This document shows, one piece after another, positions 26,318 to 34,633 of a stretch of 64,000 bases of DNA. Both the position numbers and the translations under genes were made by a program. The first letter of the stretch is position 1. Every line of letters begins with the position of its first letter. Under the pieces are notes generated by a model. It had not been told where the DNA came from. It worked only from the letters and a program-made list of their open reading frames with translations, and made no database searches. This stretch comes from Pseudomonas protegens CHA0 (GTDB lineage: Bacteria > Pseudomonadota > Gammaproteobacteria > Pseudomonadales > Pseudomonadaceae): contig NC_021237.1 in assembly GCF_000397205.1 (NCBI RefSeq), positions 1,489,001 to 1,553,000 of the forward strand, written 5' to 3'.

Positions 26318-27682
26318 ATGACCCTGACTGCGAGCAATCAGTTGTTCGATGCCTACTTTACTGCCCGGGAAATGCGCGGGGTGTTCTGCGATCAGGGGCG
26401 GGTCCAGGCCATGCTCGATTTCGAAGCCGCCCTGGCCCGGGCCCAGGCCCGCGTCGGGGTGATCCCGGCCAGTGCAGTAGCGCCCATCGAGGCCGCCTGC
26501 CATGCCGGGCTGTATGACTTCCAGATGCTGGGCGAGGCGATTGCCACGGCCGGCAACTCGGCCATTCCCCTGGTCAAGGCCCTGGGCCGACAGATCGCCC
26601 GCAGCGATGGCGAGGCCGAGCGCTTTGTGCACCTGGGGGCTACCAGCCAGGACGTGATGGACAGCGGGCTGGTGCTGCAACTGCGCCGCGCCATGCTCCT
26701 GCTGGAGCAGGACCTGGAGCGCCTGGGGGACATCCTTGTTGCCCAGGCCCAACGTTACGCCACGACCCCGATGGCCGGCCGCACCTGGCTGCAACATGCC
26801 ACGCCGGTGACCCTGGGGATGAAGATCGGCGGCTGGCTGGGGGCATTGACCCGCAGCCGCGAGCGCCTCCAGCAGCTCAAGCCGCGTTTGCTGGTGCTGC
26901 AGTTCGGCGGCGCTTCCGGAACCCTGGCGGCTTTGGGCGAGCAGGCCTTGCCGATTGCCCAGGCCCTGGCCGACGAGCTGCAATTGGCCCTGCCGGAGCA
27001 GCCCTGGCACACCCAGCGCGACCGCCTGGTGGAGTTCGCTTCGGTGCTGGGCCTGTTGGCCGGCAGCCTGGGCAAGCTGGGGCGGGATATCAGCCTGCTG
27101 ATGCAGACCGAGGCGGGGGAGGTCTTCGAACCCTCGGCGCCGGGCAAGGGCGGGTCGTCCACCATGCCGCACAAGCGCAACCCGGTGGGCGCGGCGGTGC
27201 TGATCAGCGCCGCGACCCGGGTTCCCGGCCTGCTGGCGACGATGTTTGCCGCCATGCCCCAGGAGCACGAGCGCAGCCTGGGCCTGTGGCACGCCGAATG
27301 GGAAACCCTGCCGGAGATCTGCTGCCTGGTGTCTGGCGCGTTGCAACAAGCATTACTGGTGGCCGAAGGCCTGGAGGTCGACAGCGCGCGCATGGCGCAC
27401 AACCTCGACCTGACCCAGGGCCTGGTGCTGGCCGAAGCGGTGAGCATTGCCCTGGCCCAGCGCCTGGGGCGGGAAACCGCCCACCATCTGCTGGAACAAT
27501 GCTGCAAGCGCGCAGTGGCCGAGAAACGCCATCTGCGTGGGGTATTGGGGGAGGATTCCCAGGTTACCGCCGAGCTGTCGGCGGCGGACCTGGATCGTCT
27601 ATTGGACCCGGCGCACTACCTGGGCCAGGCGCAGGCCTGGGTCGAGCGCGCCGTGGCTGAACATTTTGCCTTGAAGGCCTGA
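26318..27682 (+). CDS. pcaB: 3-carboxy-cis,cis-muconate cycloisomerase
   Basis: This 454-residue member of the fumarase/aspartase superfamily converts carboxymuconate to gamma-carboxymuconolactone. The superfamily signature GSSTMPHKRNP is near residues 279-289. FVHLGATSQDVMDSGL is near 99-114, and TWLQHATPVTLG near 153-164. ATG 26318 follows AAGG at 26307-26310; an earlier in-frame GTG at 26273 falls within the hairpin and is unlikely. The length is as expected. The start of pcaD follows 11 bases after its stop. Confidence 0.95.
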   Translation: MTLTASNQLFDAYFTAREMRGVFCDQGRVQAMLDFEAALARAQARVGVIPASAVAPIEAACHAGLYDFQMLGEAIATAGNSAIPLVKALGRQIARSDGEAERFVHLGATSQDVMDSGLVLQLRRAMLLLEQDLERLGDILVAQAQRYATTPMAGRTWLQHATPVTLGMKIGGWLGALTRSRERLQQLKPRLLVLQFGGASGTLAALGEQALPIAQALADELQLALPEQPWHTQRDRLVEFASVLGLLAGSLGKLGRDISLLMQTEAGEVFEPSAPGKGGSSTMPHKRNPVGAAVLISAATRVPGLLATMFAAMPQEHERSLGLWHAEWETLPEICCLVSGALQQALLVAEGLEVDSARMAHNLDLTQGLVLAEAVSIALAQRLGRETAHHLLEQCCKRAVAEKRHLRGVLGEDSQVTAELSAADLDRLLDPAHYLGQAQAWVERAVAEHFALKA

Positions 27683-27693
27683 AGGAGACTGCT

Positions 27694-28482
27694 GTGGGAT
27701 TCGTGAAACTCGCCGAGGGCGAACTGCACTATCAACTCGAAGGGCCCGAGGGCGCGCCGGTACTGGTGCTGTCCAACTCCCTGGGCACCGACCTGCACAT
27801 GTGGGACAAGCAGATGGCGGCCTTCACCCGGCACTGCCAGGTGCTGCGCATGGACACCCGTGGCCACGGCCGTTCCCTGGTCACCGAAGGTCCCTATAGC
27901 ATCGAGCAACTGGGCCGCGACGTGGTGGCGCTGCTGGATGCGCTGGATATCCAGCGTGCACATTTCTGTGGCCTGTCCATGGGCGGGCTGATCGGCCAGT
28001 GGCTGGGGATCAATGCCGGCGAGCGTCTGCACAAGCTGGTGGTGTGCAACACCGCGGCGAAGATCGGCGACCCGTCCGTATGGAACCCGCGGATCGAGAC
28101 CGTGCTACGTGACGGCCAGGCAGCCATGGTGGCACTGCGCGATGCCTCCATCGCCCGCTGGTTCACCAGCGACTTTGCCGAAGCTCACCCTGACCAGGCC
28201 AAGCTGATCACCGACATGCTTGCGGCCACCTCGCCGCAAGGCTATGCGGCCAACTGCGCGGCGGTGCGGGACGCGGATTTCCGTGAACAGCTGGGGGCGA
28301 TCAAGGTGCCCACCCTGGTGATTGCCGGCACTGAAGACGCCGTGACACCACCGTCCGGCGGGCACTTCATCCAGCAGCATGTGGCGGGCGCGGAGTATGC
28401 CGAGTTCTATGCCGCGCATTTGTCCAACGTCCAGGCCGGCGACGCTTTCAGCGCCCGGGTCGTGGATTTTCTACTGGCCTGA
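27694..28482 (+). CDS. pcaD: 3-oxoadipate enol-lactonase
   Basis: This 262-residue alpha/beta hydrolase opens beta-ketoadipate enol-lactone. The nucleophile elbow GLSMGG is near residue 95, the acid lies in AGTEDAVTPP, and the histidine in YAAHLSNVQA, so the triad looks complete. It starts with GTG at 27694 behind a strong AAGGAG site (27682-27687) that overlaps the pcaB stop. It lies between pcaB and pcaC as in P. putida. Confidence 0.95.
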   Translation: MGFVKLAEGELHYQLEGPEGAPVLVLSNSLGTDLHMWDKQMAAFTRHCQVLRMDTRGHGRSLVTEGPYSIEQLGRDVVALLDALDIQRAHFCGLSMGGLIGQWLGINAGERLHKLVVCNTAAKIGDPSVWNPRIETVLRDGQAAMVALRDASIARWFTSDFAEAHPDQAKLITDMLAATSPQGYAANCAAVRDADFREQLGAIKVPTLVIAGTEDAVTPPSGGHFIQQHVAGAEYAEFYAAHLSNVQAGDAFSARVVDFLLA

Positions 28483-28504
28483 GTGTCGATTCAAGGAGCC
28501 CTTT

Positions 28505-28897
28505 GTGGACGAGAAACAGCGTTATGACGAAGGCATGCAGGTTCGCCGCGCGGTGTTGGGCGATGCCCATGTGGACCGCAGCCTCAATGCCCTGACCGAG
28601 TTCAACTCGGAGTTCCAGGAAATGATCACCCGCCATGCCTGGGGCGACATCTGGACCCGCCCGGGCCTGCCGCGACACACCCGCAGCCTGATCACCATCG
28701 CCATGCTGATCGGCATGAACCGCAACGAGGAGCTCAAGCTGCACCTGCGGGCCGCCGCCAACAATGGGGTGAGCCGCAGCGAGATCAAGGAAGTGATCAT
28801 GCAGAGCGCGATCTACTGCGGAATCCCGGCGGCCAACGCCACCTTCCACCTGGCGGAATCGGTGTGGGACGAACTGGGCATCGAATCCCGCAGTTGA
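28505..28897 (+). CDS. pcaC: 4-carboxymuconolactone decarboxylase
   Basis: The 130-residue protein is of the CMD/AhpD fold; it decarboxylates gamma-carboxymuconolactone to the enol-lactone used by PcaD. WGDIWTRPGLPRHTRSLITIA near 46-66 is the family core (it includes the Arg implicated in binding), and QSAIYCGIPAANATFHLAES near 103-122 carries the conserved histidine. GTG start at 28505 follows AAGGAG at 28493-28497. An in-frame upstream ATG would overlap pcaD by about 100 bases and is rejected. It is the last gene of the cluster. Confidence 0.95.
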   Translation: MDEKQRYDEGMQVRRAVLGDAHVDRSLNALTEFNSEFQEMITRHAWGDIWTRPGLPRHTRSLITIAMLIGMNRNEELKLHLRAAANNGVSRSEIKEVIMQSAIYCGIPAANATFHLAESVWDELGIESRS

Positions 28898-28922
28898 GGC
28901 GCCGGGGCTGCACCGCGCGATT

Positions 28923-29747
28923 TCAGACGGTGGCCAGAATGAACACCCGCTTGAACGGGAACAGCGTCCGGCCATCGCCTTCGGGCGGATAGTAGCGATG
29001 TACCCGTGCCAGGTAATGGTTGAGGAAGCATTGTCGTTGCCGCTCGTCCAGGCTCAGGAGTACGGGGCGCAAGGCCGAGACCTTGACCCAGTCGAAGATC
29101 GGCGACTGGCCTTCCACGACCTGCAGGTGTTCGGTTTCCCAGATGTCCAGTTCCCGAGTCAGGGGCGCCAGCAAACGGTAGTAGCTATCCAGCGACAGTA
29201 CCCGGCGCTCGGCCATGAACGCCCGCAGCTCCGGGGTGCCCAGCGGCTTGCCGTCCGGTCCTGCCTGTTCCAGGCTTTCGAGTATCAACTGATACCACAG
29301 GGCGTCGCGCCAATTGGGCATATGCGCCGCCAGGCAGCCGCCGGGGTTGAGCTGGTTCAACAGGCGCGGCAGCAGGTGTTCGTGGTCACTCATGAAGTGC
29401 AGCACTGCGGCAGCGAACAACAGGTCTGCAGGCTGTTCGGCTTTCCATTGCAGCAGGTCGCACCTGCGCCACAGCGCCTTGATCGGCAGGCAGCTGGCTT
29501 CGGCAAGCATTTCCGAGGAGCTGTCCACGCCTGTCAGCTCCGCGTAGGGCCAGCGCTGCGCCAGCAGTTGAGTGGCGATACCTGTTCCGCAACCCAGGTC
29601 GTAGATGTGATGGGGTTGCTGCAGGGCGACATGATCCAGTAGCTCGACCGCCGGTCGTTCTCGCAGGCGCACGAACTGCTGGTAGGCCTGGGGATCCCAT
29701 TGGGTGCTGAGGTTCCTGGCCGTGGTCGGCTGAGGCTTGGTACTCAT
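28923..29747 (-). CDS. tam: Trans-aconitate-methyltransferase-like SAM methyltransferase
   Basis: This 274-residue class I methyltransferase has the SAM motif YDLGCGTGIATQLLA near 48-62, the acidic loop TGVDSSSEMLAEA near 72-84, and the Tam-type middle AVLHFMSDHEHLLPRLLNQL. Its overall length and the C-terminal HRYYPPEGDGRTLFPFKRVFIL match E. coli Tam, which methylates trans-aconitate. ATG 29747 (MSTKPQPTT) is preceded by AAAGGA; a start 36 bases upstream is less likely. It is the last gene of a minus-strand group with DUF1641 and a flavoprotein, an unexpected pairing. Confidence 0.8.
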   Translation of the reverse strand: MSTKPQPTTARNLSTQWDPQAYQQFVRLRERPAVELLDHVALQQPHHIYDLGCGTGIATQLLAQRWPYAELTGVDSSSEMLAEASCLPIKALWRRCDLLQWKAEQPADLLFAAAVLHFMSDHEHLLPRLLNQLNPGGCLAAHMPNWRDALWYQLILESLEQAGPDGKPLGTPELRAFMAERRVLSLDSYYRLLAPLTRELDIWETEHLQVVEGQSPIFDWVKVSALRPVLLSLDERQRQCFLNHYLARVHRYYPPEGDGRTLFPFKRVFILATV

Positions 29748-29760
29748 GTAAACATCCTTT

Positions 29761-30150
29761 TTAAAGTTGTCGTCCAATGACATTCAGGGTTCTGAGGAGC
29801 AGGGCTGCGCCACGTCGTGTGTCCTCCTCACGCAGCAGCGAGAGCAGCCCGTACAGGCTGGGAGCGGTACCTTGCGCAGAGGTTTCGGCCTTGGCCATGC
29901 GTAGTGCATTGCCCAGTATCCAGCTGGCAGCGGTGGCTTCTTCGAACTGTTGCGCAAGTTTTTCGATCATCGCCTGATCGAGCATGTCGATCAGGTCGCA
30001 AAGCAGGGACAACAGGTCGACCATGTTGTCCAGGCGAGCGCTGTCCAGCAGCGGCTGGAGCTTTTTCATCAGGGCTTCCAGGCCTGGCGTGCTGGCGACT
30101 TCAGGCTGGGTCGTCCTTGGACCAGGCATGCTTGGATCAAAGCTGTCCAT
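29761..30150 (-). CDS. DUF1641 protein
   Basis: This 129-residue protein shows the DUF1641 core in NMVDLLSLLCDLIDMLDQAMIE near 42-63 and SLYGLLSLLREEDTRRGAALLL near 98-119. It is a helix-rich protein of unknown function, often encoded beside flavoprotein oxidoreductases or formate dehydrogenases. Here it lies 25 bases downstream of a sulfide:quinone-reductase-like gene and 13 bases before tam, so all three are probably co-transcribed. ATG 30150 is preceded by GGGAGG. Confidence 0.82.
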   Translation of the reverse strand: MDSFDPSMPGPRTTQPEVASTPGLEALMKKLQPLLDSARLDNMVDLLSLLCDLIDMLDQAMIEKLAQQFEEATAASWILGNALRMAKAETSAQGTAPSLYGLLSLLREEDTRRGAALLLRTLNVIGRQL

Positions 30151-30175
30151 GGCGTTGTCTCCTCCCTGTGCAGGG

Positions 30176-31366
30176 TCAAAGCATTCCGCGGGCTACGGCC
30201 CAGTACAGGCCGCGATTGAATCCGGTGCGCAGCAGGCCACCCAACTTGCTCGACGGGGTGGGCAGAACGTCGTGGGCATAGTCGTACCAAAGGGGCATGC
30301 CGGCATTGAGGCCCATCTGCGCGACCGCCTGGACCCTACCGTCATAAACCGCCTCGGGAGAGCCCAGGCGGATTTCTCCGGCAATGTTGTTGGCAATCAC
30401 CGGGGCCTGGTTGTGGCAGGCGCCGCCGGCCTTGCTGATCGGCAGGTCGACGGTATCGCCAATCACATAGACCCGCTCCAGGCCATAGACTTGCAGGGTT
30501 TCGTGATGGGTCGGCAGCCAGCCCTCCTGGCCCTGTGCCTGAGAGGCGCCGGATTCGAGCACGGCGTCCACGGCCCGGATCGGCGGGGTGGCCATGAGGA
30601 TGTCGAAAGGCTGTTCAGCGCCTTCCTCCGAGTAGGCGATGCGCCGGTCCGGGTCGACCCTGGCCAGGGTGAAGCCGCGCTGGAAGCGGATGTTCCTCTG
30701 TTCGAAGATATCCGGCAGCACCTCGCCGACCGGGCGTTGCAGGAACAGGCAATTGCGCAGTAGCTGCGCGGTGCTGGGGTAGGTGTAGATGATCTCGACC
30801 CGATCCCGTACTCCGCGCCGCCGCAGGAAGTCATCGAGCATCAGGGTCGTTTCTACCGGCGCGATGCCGCATTGATGAGGAACATTGGGTGTTTGCGGAA
30901 ACGACACGGTGATGAACACCCGGCCCTTGTCGATCCGGCTCAGGCGCTGTGCCAGTTGCCGGGCAGGCTGGTATTGGTAGAAGTGGTCGCCGGCTTCCTT
31001 GAGCCCCTCGATCCGTTCCGGTGCCGGCACGCAGCCGGTGGCGATCACCAGGAAATCGTAGCCAAGACGTTTGCCGCTGCGAGTGTGCAGGCTCTGGCCG
31101 GCAAAATCGAAGCGGGTGACGGGGTCGACCCGGAAGGTTATTTCGGGGCGTAGCAGGGAGCGTTCGGGTCGCTTGAGTTCTTCGTGGAAGAACAGGTTGA
31201 ACGCCACATACATGAAGGCGGGCTTGTAGAAATGATCCGGCGATTCGGACAGCAGGGTGATTTTGACCTCGTCCCTGAGTATCTCCGGGTAGAGCTTGCT
31301 GACCAGTTGATTGGCCAGGATGGTACCGCCTACACCTCCTCCGACAATGACGATGTGCTTGCTCAT
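30176..31366 (-). CDS. Sulfide:quinone oxidoreductase-like FAD/NAD(P) flavoprotein
   Basis: The 396-residue flavoprotein has the N-terminal dinucleotide motif IVIVGGGVGGTILANQL (5-21), YDFLVIATGCVPAPE near 103-117, and the C-terminal FAD motif VYVIGDTVDLP near 299-309. Cysteines are at 112, 166 (HQCGIAP), 206 and 317 (GGACHNQ). Cys166 lies in the region where SQR has a conserved active-site cysteine. It may oxidise sulfide or another thiol with quinone as acceptor, but SQR activity is not proven by this pattern. The C-terminal helix (GLLRTGFNRGLYWAVARG) may bind the membrane. Confidence 0.8.
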   Translation of the reverse strand: MSKHIVIVGGGVGGTILANQLVSKLYPEILRDEVKITLLSESPDHFYKPAFMYVAFNLFFHEELKRPERSLLRPEITFRVDPVTRFDFAGQSLHTRSGKRLGYDFLVIATGCVPAPERIEGLKEAGDHFYQYQPARQLAQRLSRIDKGRVFITVSFPQTPNVPHQCGIAPVETTLMLDDFLRRRGVRDRVEIIYTYPSTAQLLRNCLFLQRPVGEVLPDIFEQRNIRFQRGFTLARVDPDRRIAYSEEGAEQPFDILMATPPIRAVDAVLESGASQAQGQEGWLPTHHETLQVYGLERVYVIGDTVDLPISKAGGACHNQAPVIANNIAGEIRLGSPEAVYDGRVQAVAQMGLNAGMPLWYDYAHDVLPTPSSKLGGLLRTGFNRGLYWAVARGML

Positions 31367-31571
31367 AACGCAGACCCTCCAAGGCTACGTCAGCTTCACG
31401 TACGACATCCGATGGATAACGGAACTGAATCGATAGGTTTCCTTTCCTGGAAGCGAGCACTGCCCGCCTGAAGTGAATACCCCTTTACTTTATCTGTGTA
31501 TTGGATTTTTTTTACTAAGCCCGACCAGCGGACCTTTCCTTGGGCGCCACGGTTCAAGGCCGACAGCTGCA

Positions 31572-31596
31572 GGGGCCGGCCTTTTGGCTCGGCCCC
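31572..31596. terminator. GC-rich hairpin after the OprD gene
   Basis: GGGGCCG (31572-31578) pairs with CGGCCCC (31590-31596), 15 bases beyond the porin stop. It lacks a T-run in the minus direction, so it is a weak candidate. Confidence 0.4.
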
Positions 31597-31610
31597 GTGT
31601 TGGAAGGGGC

Positions 31611-32873
31611 TTACAGCAGGCTGAGGGGATAGCTGATGATCAGGCGGTTCTCGTCGAACTCGTTGTTGCTGAAGTCCCGGCGCATGGTGGAGTTGCGCCA
31701 CTTCAGGTTGAGGTTCTTCAGTGTGCCGCTCTGGACCGTGTAGGCCACTTCGCTTTCCCGGCCCCATTCCTTGCCGTCGCTGACGGTGGCGGTGTGCACG
31801 TTGCTACCGCTGATGTAGCGGTTCATCAGGGTCAGGCCGGGAACGCCCAGCGCGGCGAAGTTGTAGTCATGGCGCACCTGCCAGGACTTCTCCTTGGCGT
31901 TGTCGTAGCTGGCGTTGTAGCTGTCGTTGGCCAGGGTGCCGCCGCTGGTGCCATTGACCCGCATCCAGGCGCTGTCGCCAGTGAGCTTCTGCAGGCCCAC
32001 ATAGAAGGTGTTGCCGCCATATTTGGCCGAGAACAGGCCGGACCAGGTGCGGTTCTCCATGTCGCCGGCGCGGGCGCTGCCGTCTTCCTTGCCATAGAAG
32101 AAGCCCAGGTTGGCGCCCAGGGTCCAGTCGCCCAGGGGTTGGCTGTGGATCAGGTTGACGAACTGCTGGCTGTAGATGTCCTTGAGCTGGGCATTCCACA
32201 GGGCGATCTGGGTGCGCTTGTCGTTGAAGGCATATTCGGCGCCCTGGAAGTTGAAACGGTCGGAGGTGAAGGCCGCTTTGCCGAACATGCTCATGTCACT
32301 CATGCTGCTGTCGTCACGCGGGCTGTTGGCGCGGAACTGGCCGCCATAGAGAGTCAGGCCGGCAATTTCCTTCGAGGTGATCTGGCCGCCGCGAAAGGTC
32401 TGTGGCAGCGAGCGGCCGTCGTCGGAGCGCAGGATCGGCAGCACTGGCATCCATTCGCCGACCTTGACCTCGGTCTGAGACAGTCGCGCCTTGAAGGCTA
32501 CTCCCAGGCGTCCGAAGTTGTCCGCCGGGCGGCCGTCGTGATCCAGGGGCAGCAGTTGGGTGCCGCCGGTGCCCTTGCCGCCGTCGAGTTTCAGCGAGTA
32601 GAGGCCCAGCACGTCCATGCCGAAACCGACGGTGCCCTGGGTGAAGCCGGACTTTGCATCGAGGATGAAGCTCTGGGTCCATTCCTCGGCCTTGCCCTGG
32701 GCCTTGGTCGGGTTGGTGAAGTTGCGGTTGAAATAGAAGTTGCGCAGGGTCAGGTTGGCCTGGGCATCTTCGAGAAAGCCCGACTCTGCAGCCAGTGCCG
32801 GCAGGGCGGGGCTGCTCAGCGCCAGGGCCATGAGGCTGGGCAGAAGGTAGGACGGCGGGGTGCTTGGCTTCAT
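31611..32873 (-). CDS. OprD-family outer-membrane porin
   Basis: The 420-residue protein has a signal peptide (hydrophobic LLPSLMALALSSPALPALAA, cleaved about residue 29) and OprD hallmarks. These are GFLEDAQANLTLRNFYFNR at the mature N-terminus, GFGMDVLGLYSLKLDGG near 103-119, and a terminal aromatic-poor strand ending ISYPLSLL. OprD channels admit small carboxylates or amino acids. The substrate cannot be assigned, though basic ladder residues are expected in the barrel. It is a lone gene on the minus strand, not clearly part of the flavoprotein group. Confidence 0.88.
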   Translation of the reverse strand: MKPSTPPSYLLPSLMALALSSPALPALAAESGFLEDAQANLTLRNFYFNRNFTNPTKAQGKAEEWTQSFILDAKSGFTQGTVGFGMDVLGLYSLKLDGGKGTGGTQLLPLDHDGRPADNFGRLGVAFKARLSQTEVKVGEWMPVLPILRSDDGRSLPQTFRGGQITSKEIAGLTLYGGQFRANSPRDDSSMSDMSMFGKAAFTSDRFNFQGAEYAFNDKRTQIALWNAQLKDIYSQQFVNLIHSQPLGDWTLGANLGFFYGKEDGSARAGDMENRTWSGLFSAKYGGNTFYVGLQKLTGDSAWMRVNGTSGGTLANDSYNASYDNAKEKSWQVRHDYNFAALGVPGLTLMNRYISGSNVHTATVSDGKEWGRESEVAYTVQSGTLKNLNLKWRNSTMRRDFSNNEFDENRLIISYPLSLL

Positions 32874-33127
32874 TCGTCGGTCTCTCTAATTGTTAGGGGT
32901 GCAGCCGGCCAGTGCCGCGCAAAGGGTCTGGGCACAGGTTTCAGGGGAGCAGGGTGGAACCGGAGGTATCAGCCGCAGCGGGCAGGGCGTGGGGGCATGG
33001 CATCGGACCTGTTGTTATTGGTGTGTCCAGGTGCCGGGAATGGTGCGTCGCGGATCAGGGCCAATCAATTGGACGAAACACTTTTTGGGCGGTAATCGAA
33101 CACAAATGTTCCAGTTGGTACATATAA

Positions 33128-33153
33128 AAAAACCCACCGTCAGGTGGGTTTTT
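33128..33153. terminator. Rho-independent terminator of the efflux operon
   Basis: AAAAACCCACC, loop GTCA, GGTGGGTTTTT. It lies 20 bases after the ttgC stop on the minus strand and is symmetric enough to act both ways. Confidence 0.9.
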
Positions 33154-33172
33154 CATATGGCCAGGTGACGCT

Positions 33173-34633
33173 TCAGAACAGGTGCAGCGCCGGGGCTTTT
33201 TCCGCCAGTGGCTCGTTCTTCGCTGTCTGTTCGCTCCAGCCACCGCCGAGGGCCTTGTACAGGTTGACCTCGCTGGTGAGCTGCGACAGGCGATCGGTGA
33301 TCAGTGCCTGCTGGGCGCTGAACAGCGACCGCTGGGCATCGAGGAAGGTCAGGTTGCTGTCGACCCCGATACGGTAGCGGCGCTCGGCCAGACGATAGTA
33401 GTCCTGGTTGGCGTTGACGAAATCACGCTGGGCCTGCAGCTGCTGGTTGTAGGTCTGGCGTGCCGCCAGGCCATCGGAGACTTCCTGGAAGGCGGTCTGG
33501 ATGGATTTCTCGTACTGCGCGACGGTGATGTCTTTCTGGATTTTCGAGTAGTCCAGGCTGGCGCGCAGGCTGCCGGCGTTGAAGATCGGCAGGTTGATCT
33601 GCGGCTGGAACAGCCAGGTGCCCGAGCCCCCCTTGAACAGGCCCGAGAGATCCGGGCTCAAGGTACCGGCATTGGCGGTCAGGCTGATGCTCGGGAAGAA
33701 CGCTGCCCGCGCCGCACCGATATTGGCATTGGCCGCCTTGAGCTTGTACTCGGCTTCGAGAATGTCCGGACGCCGTTGCAGCAGTTCCGACGGCAGGCCG
33801 GCTGGCAGGTCGCTCAGCAGGTCGGCCGAGAGCGGTTGGGCCGCCGGCAGGTTGGCCGGAATCGCCGTGCCCAGCAGCAGGGTCAGGCTGTTTTCATCCT
33901 GGGCCACCTGGCGGGTGTAGCGCGCCAGCTGGACCCGGGCGTTTTCCACCGAAGTCCGCGACTGGCTCAGGTCCAGGGCCGAGGCCACGCCCACTTCGTT
34001 GCTGCGCGAGGTCAGCCGGTAGCTTTCCTCGTAGGCGGCGAGGGTGTCCTGGGTCAGCTTCAGCAGTTCCTTGTCGGCCTGCCAGGTCATGTAGGCGTTG
34101 GCCACGCTGGCTACCAGGCTGATCTGGGTGCTGCGCCGGGCTTCTTCGCTGGAGAAGTAGGTCTGCAAGGCCTGCTCGCTCAGGCTGCGAACGCGGCCGA
34201 ACAGGTCCAGTTCATAGGCGCTGACGCCCACGGTGGCCGAGTACTGGCTGGAGATCATCTCCTTGCCGGTGCTCGAGGCCCGGGCTGGCAGTCGTTGCCG
34301 GCTGCCGCTGCCGTTGGCCGAAACCGCTGGGAACAGGTCCGCACGCTGGATCTGGTACTGCGCGGCATAGGCATCGATGTTCAACGCCGCGACCTTGAGG
34401 TCGCGGTTGTTTTCCAGGGACGTCTGGATCAGTTGCTGCAGCGCCGGGTCATGGAAGAACTGCCGCCAGCCCTGTTCGGCGGCCGCCACGTTGGCGGCCT
34501 CCTTTGGCGAGTAGGCAGGGCCTTGGGGGAACTGCGCCGCCACCGGCGCTTCCGGGCGCTGGTAATCCGGGATCAGCGAGCAACCACTTAGCGCGATGGC
34601 GGTGATTGCCAGGGAGAGTAGCGACTTGCTCAT
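33173..34633 (-). CDS. ttgC: RND efflux outer-membrane lipoprotein channel
   Basis: This 486-residue OprM/TtgC/EmhC-type channel has a lipoprotein signal with lipobox ALSGC (Cys18). It has two repeats of the TolC fold; for example, the [20 protein letters not shown] region, and its counterpart [20 protein letters not shown]. It forms the outer-membrane exit duct for the TtgAB pump. The start overlaps ttgB's stop by 4 bases (ATGA). A strong terminator follows the gene. Confidence 0.93.
   Translation of the reverse strand: MSKSLLSLAITAIALSGCSLIPDYQRPEAPVAAQFPQGPAYSPKEAANVAAAEQGWRQFFHDPALQQLIQTSLENNRDLKVAALNIDAYAAQYQIQRADLFPAVSANGSGSRQRLPARASSTGKEMISSQYSATVGVSAYELDLFGRVRSLSEQALQTYFSSEEARRSTQISLVASVANAYMTWQADKELLKLTQDTLAAYEESYRLTSRSNEVGVASALDLSQSRTSVENARVQLARYTRQVAQDENSLTLLLGTAIPANLPAAQPLSADLLSDLPAGLPSELLQRRPDILEAEYKLKAANANIGAARAAFFPSISLTANAGTLSPDLSGLFKGGSGTWLFQPQINLPIFNAGSLRASLDYSKIQKDITVAQYEKSIQTAFQEVSDGLAARQTYNQQLQAQRDFVNANQDYYRLAERRYRIGVDSNLTFLDAQRSLFSAQQALITDRLSQLTSEVNLYKALGGGWSEQTAKNEPLAEKAPALHLF

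Noticed and set aside
23942..27349. 1135-codon minus-strand open frame across pcaG, pcaT and pcaB
   Set aside because: It crosses several well-identified genes on the opposite strand. Its composition is His/Gln/Gly-heavy and no family is recognisable.
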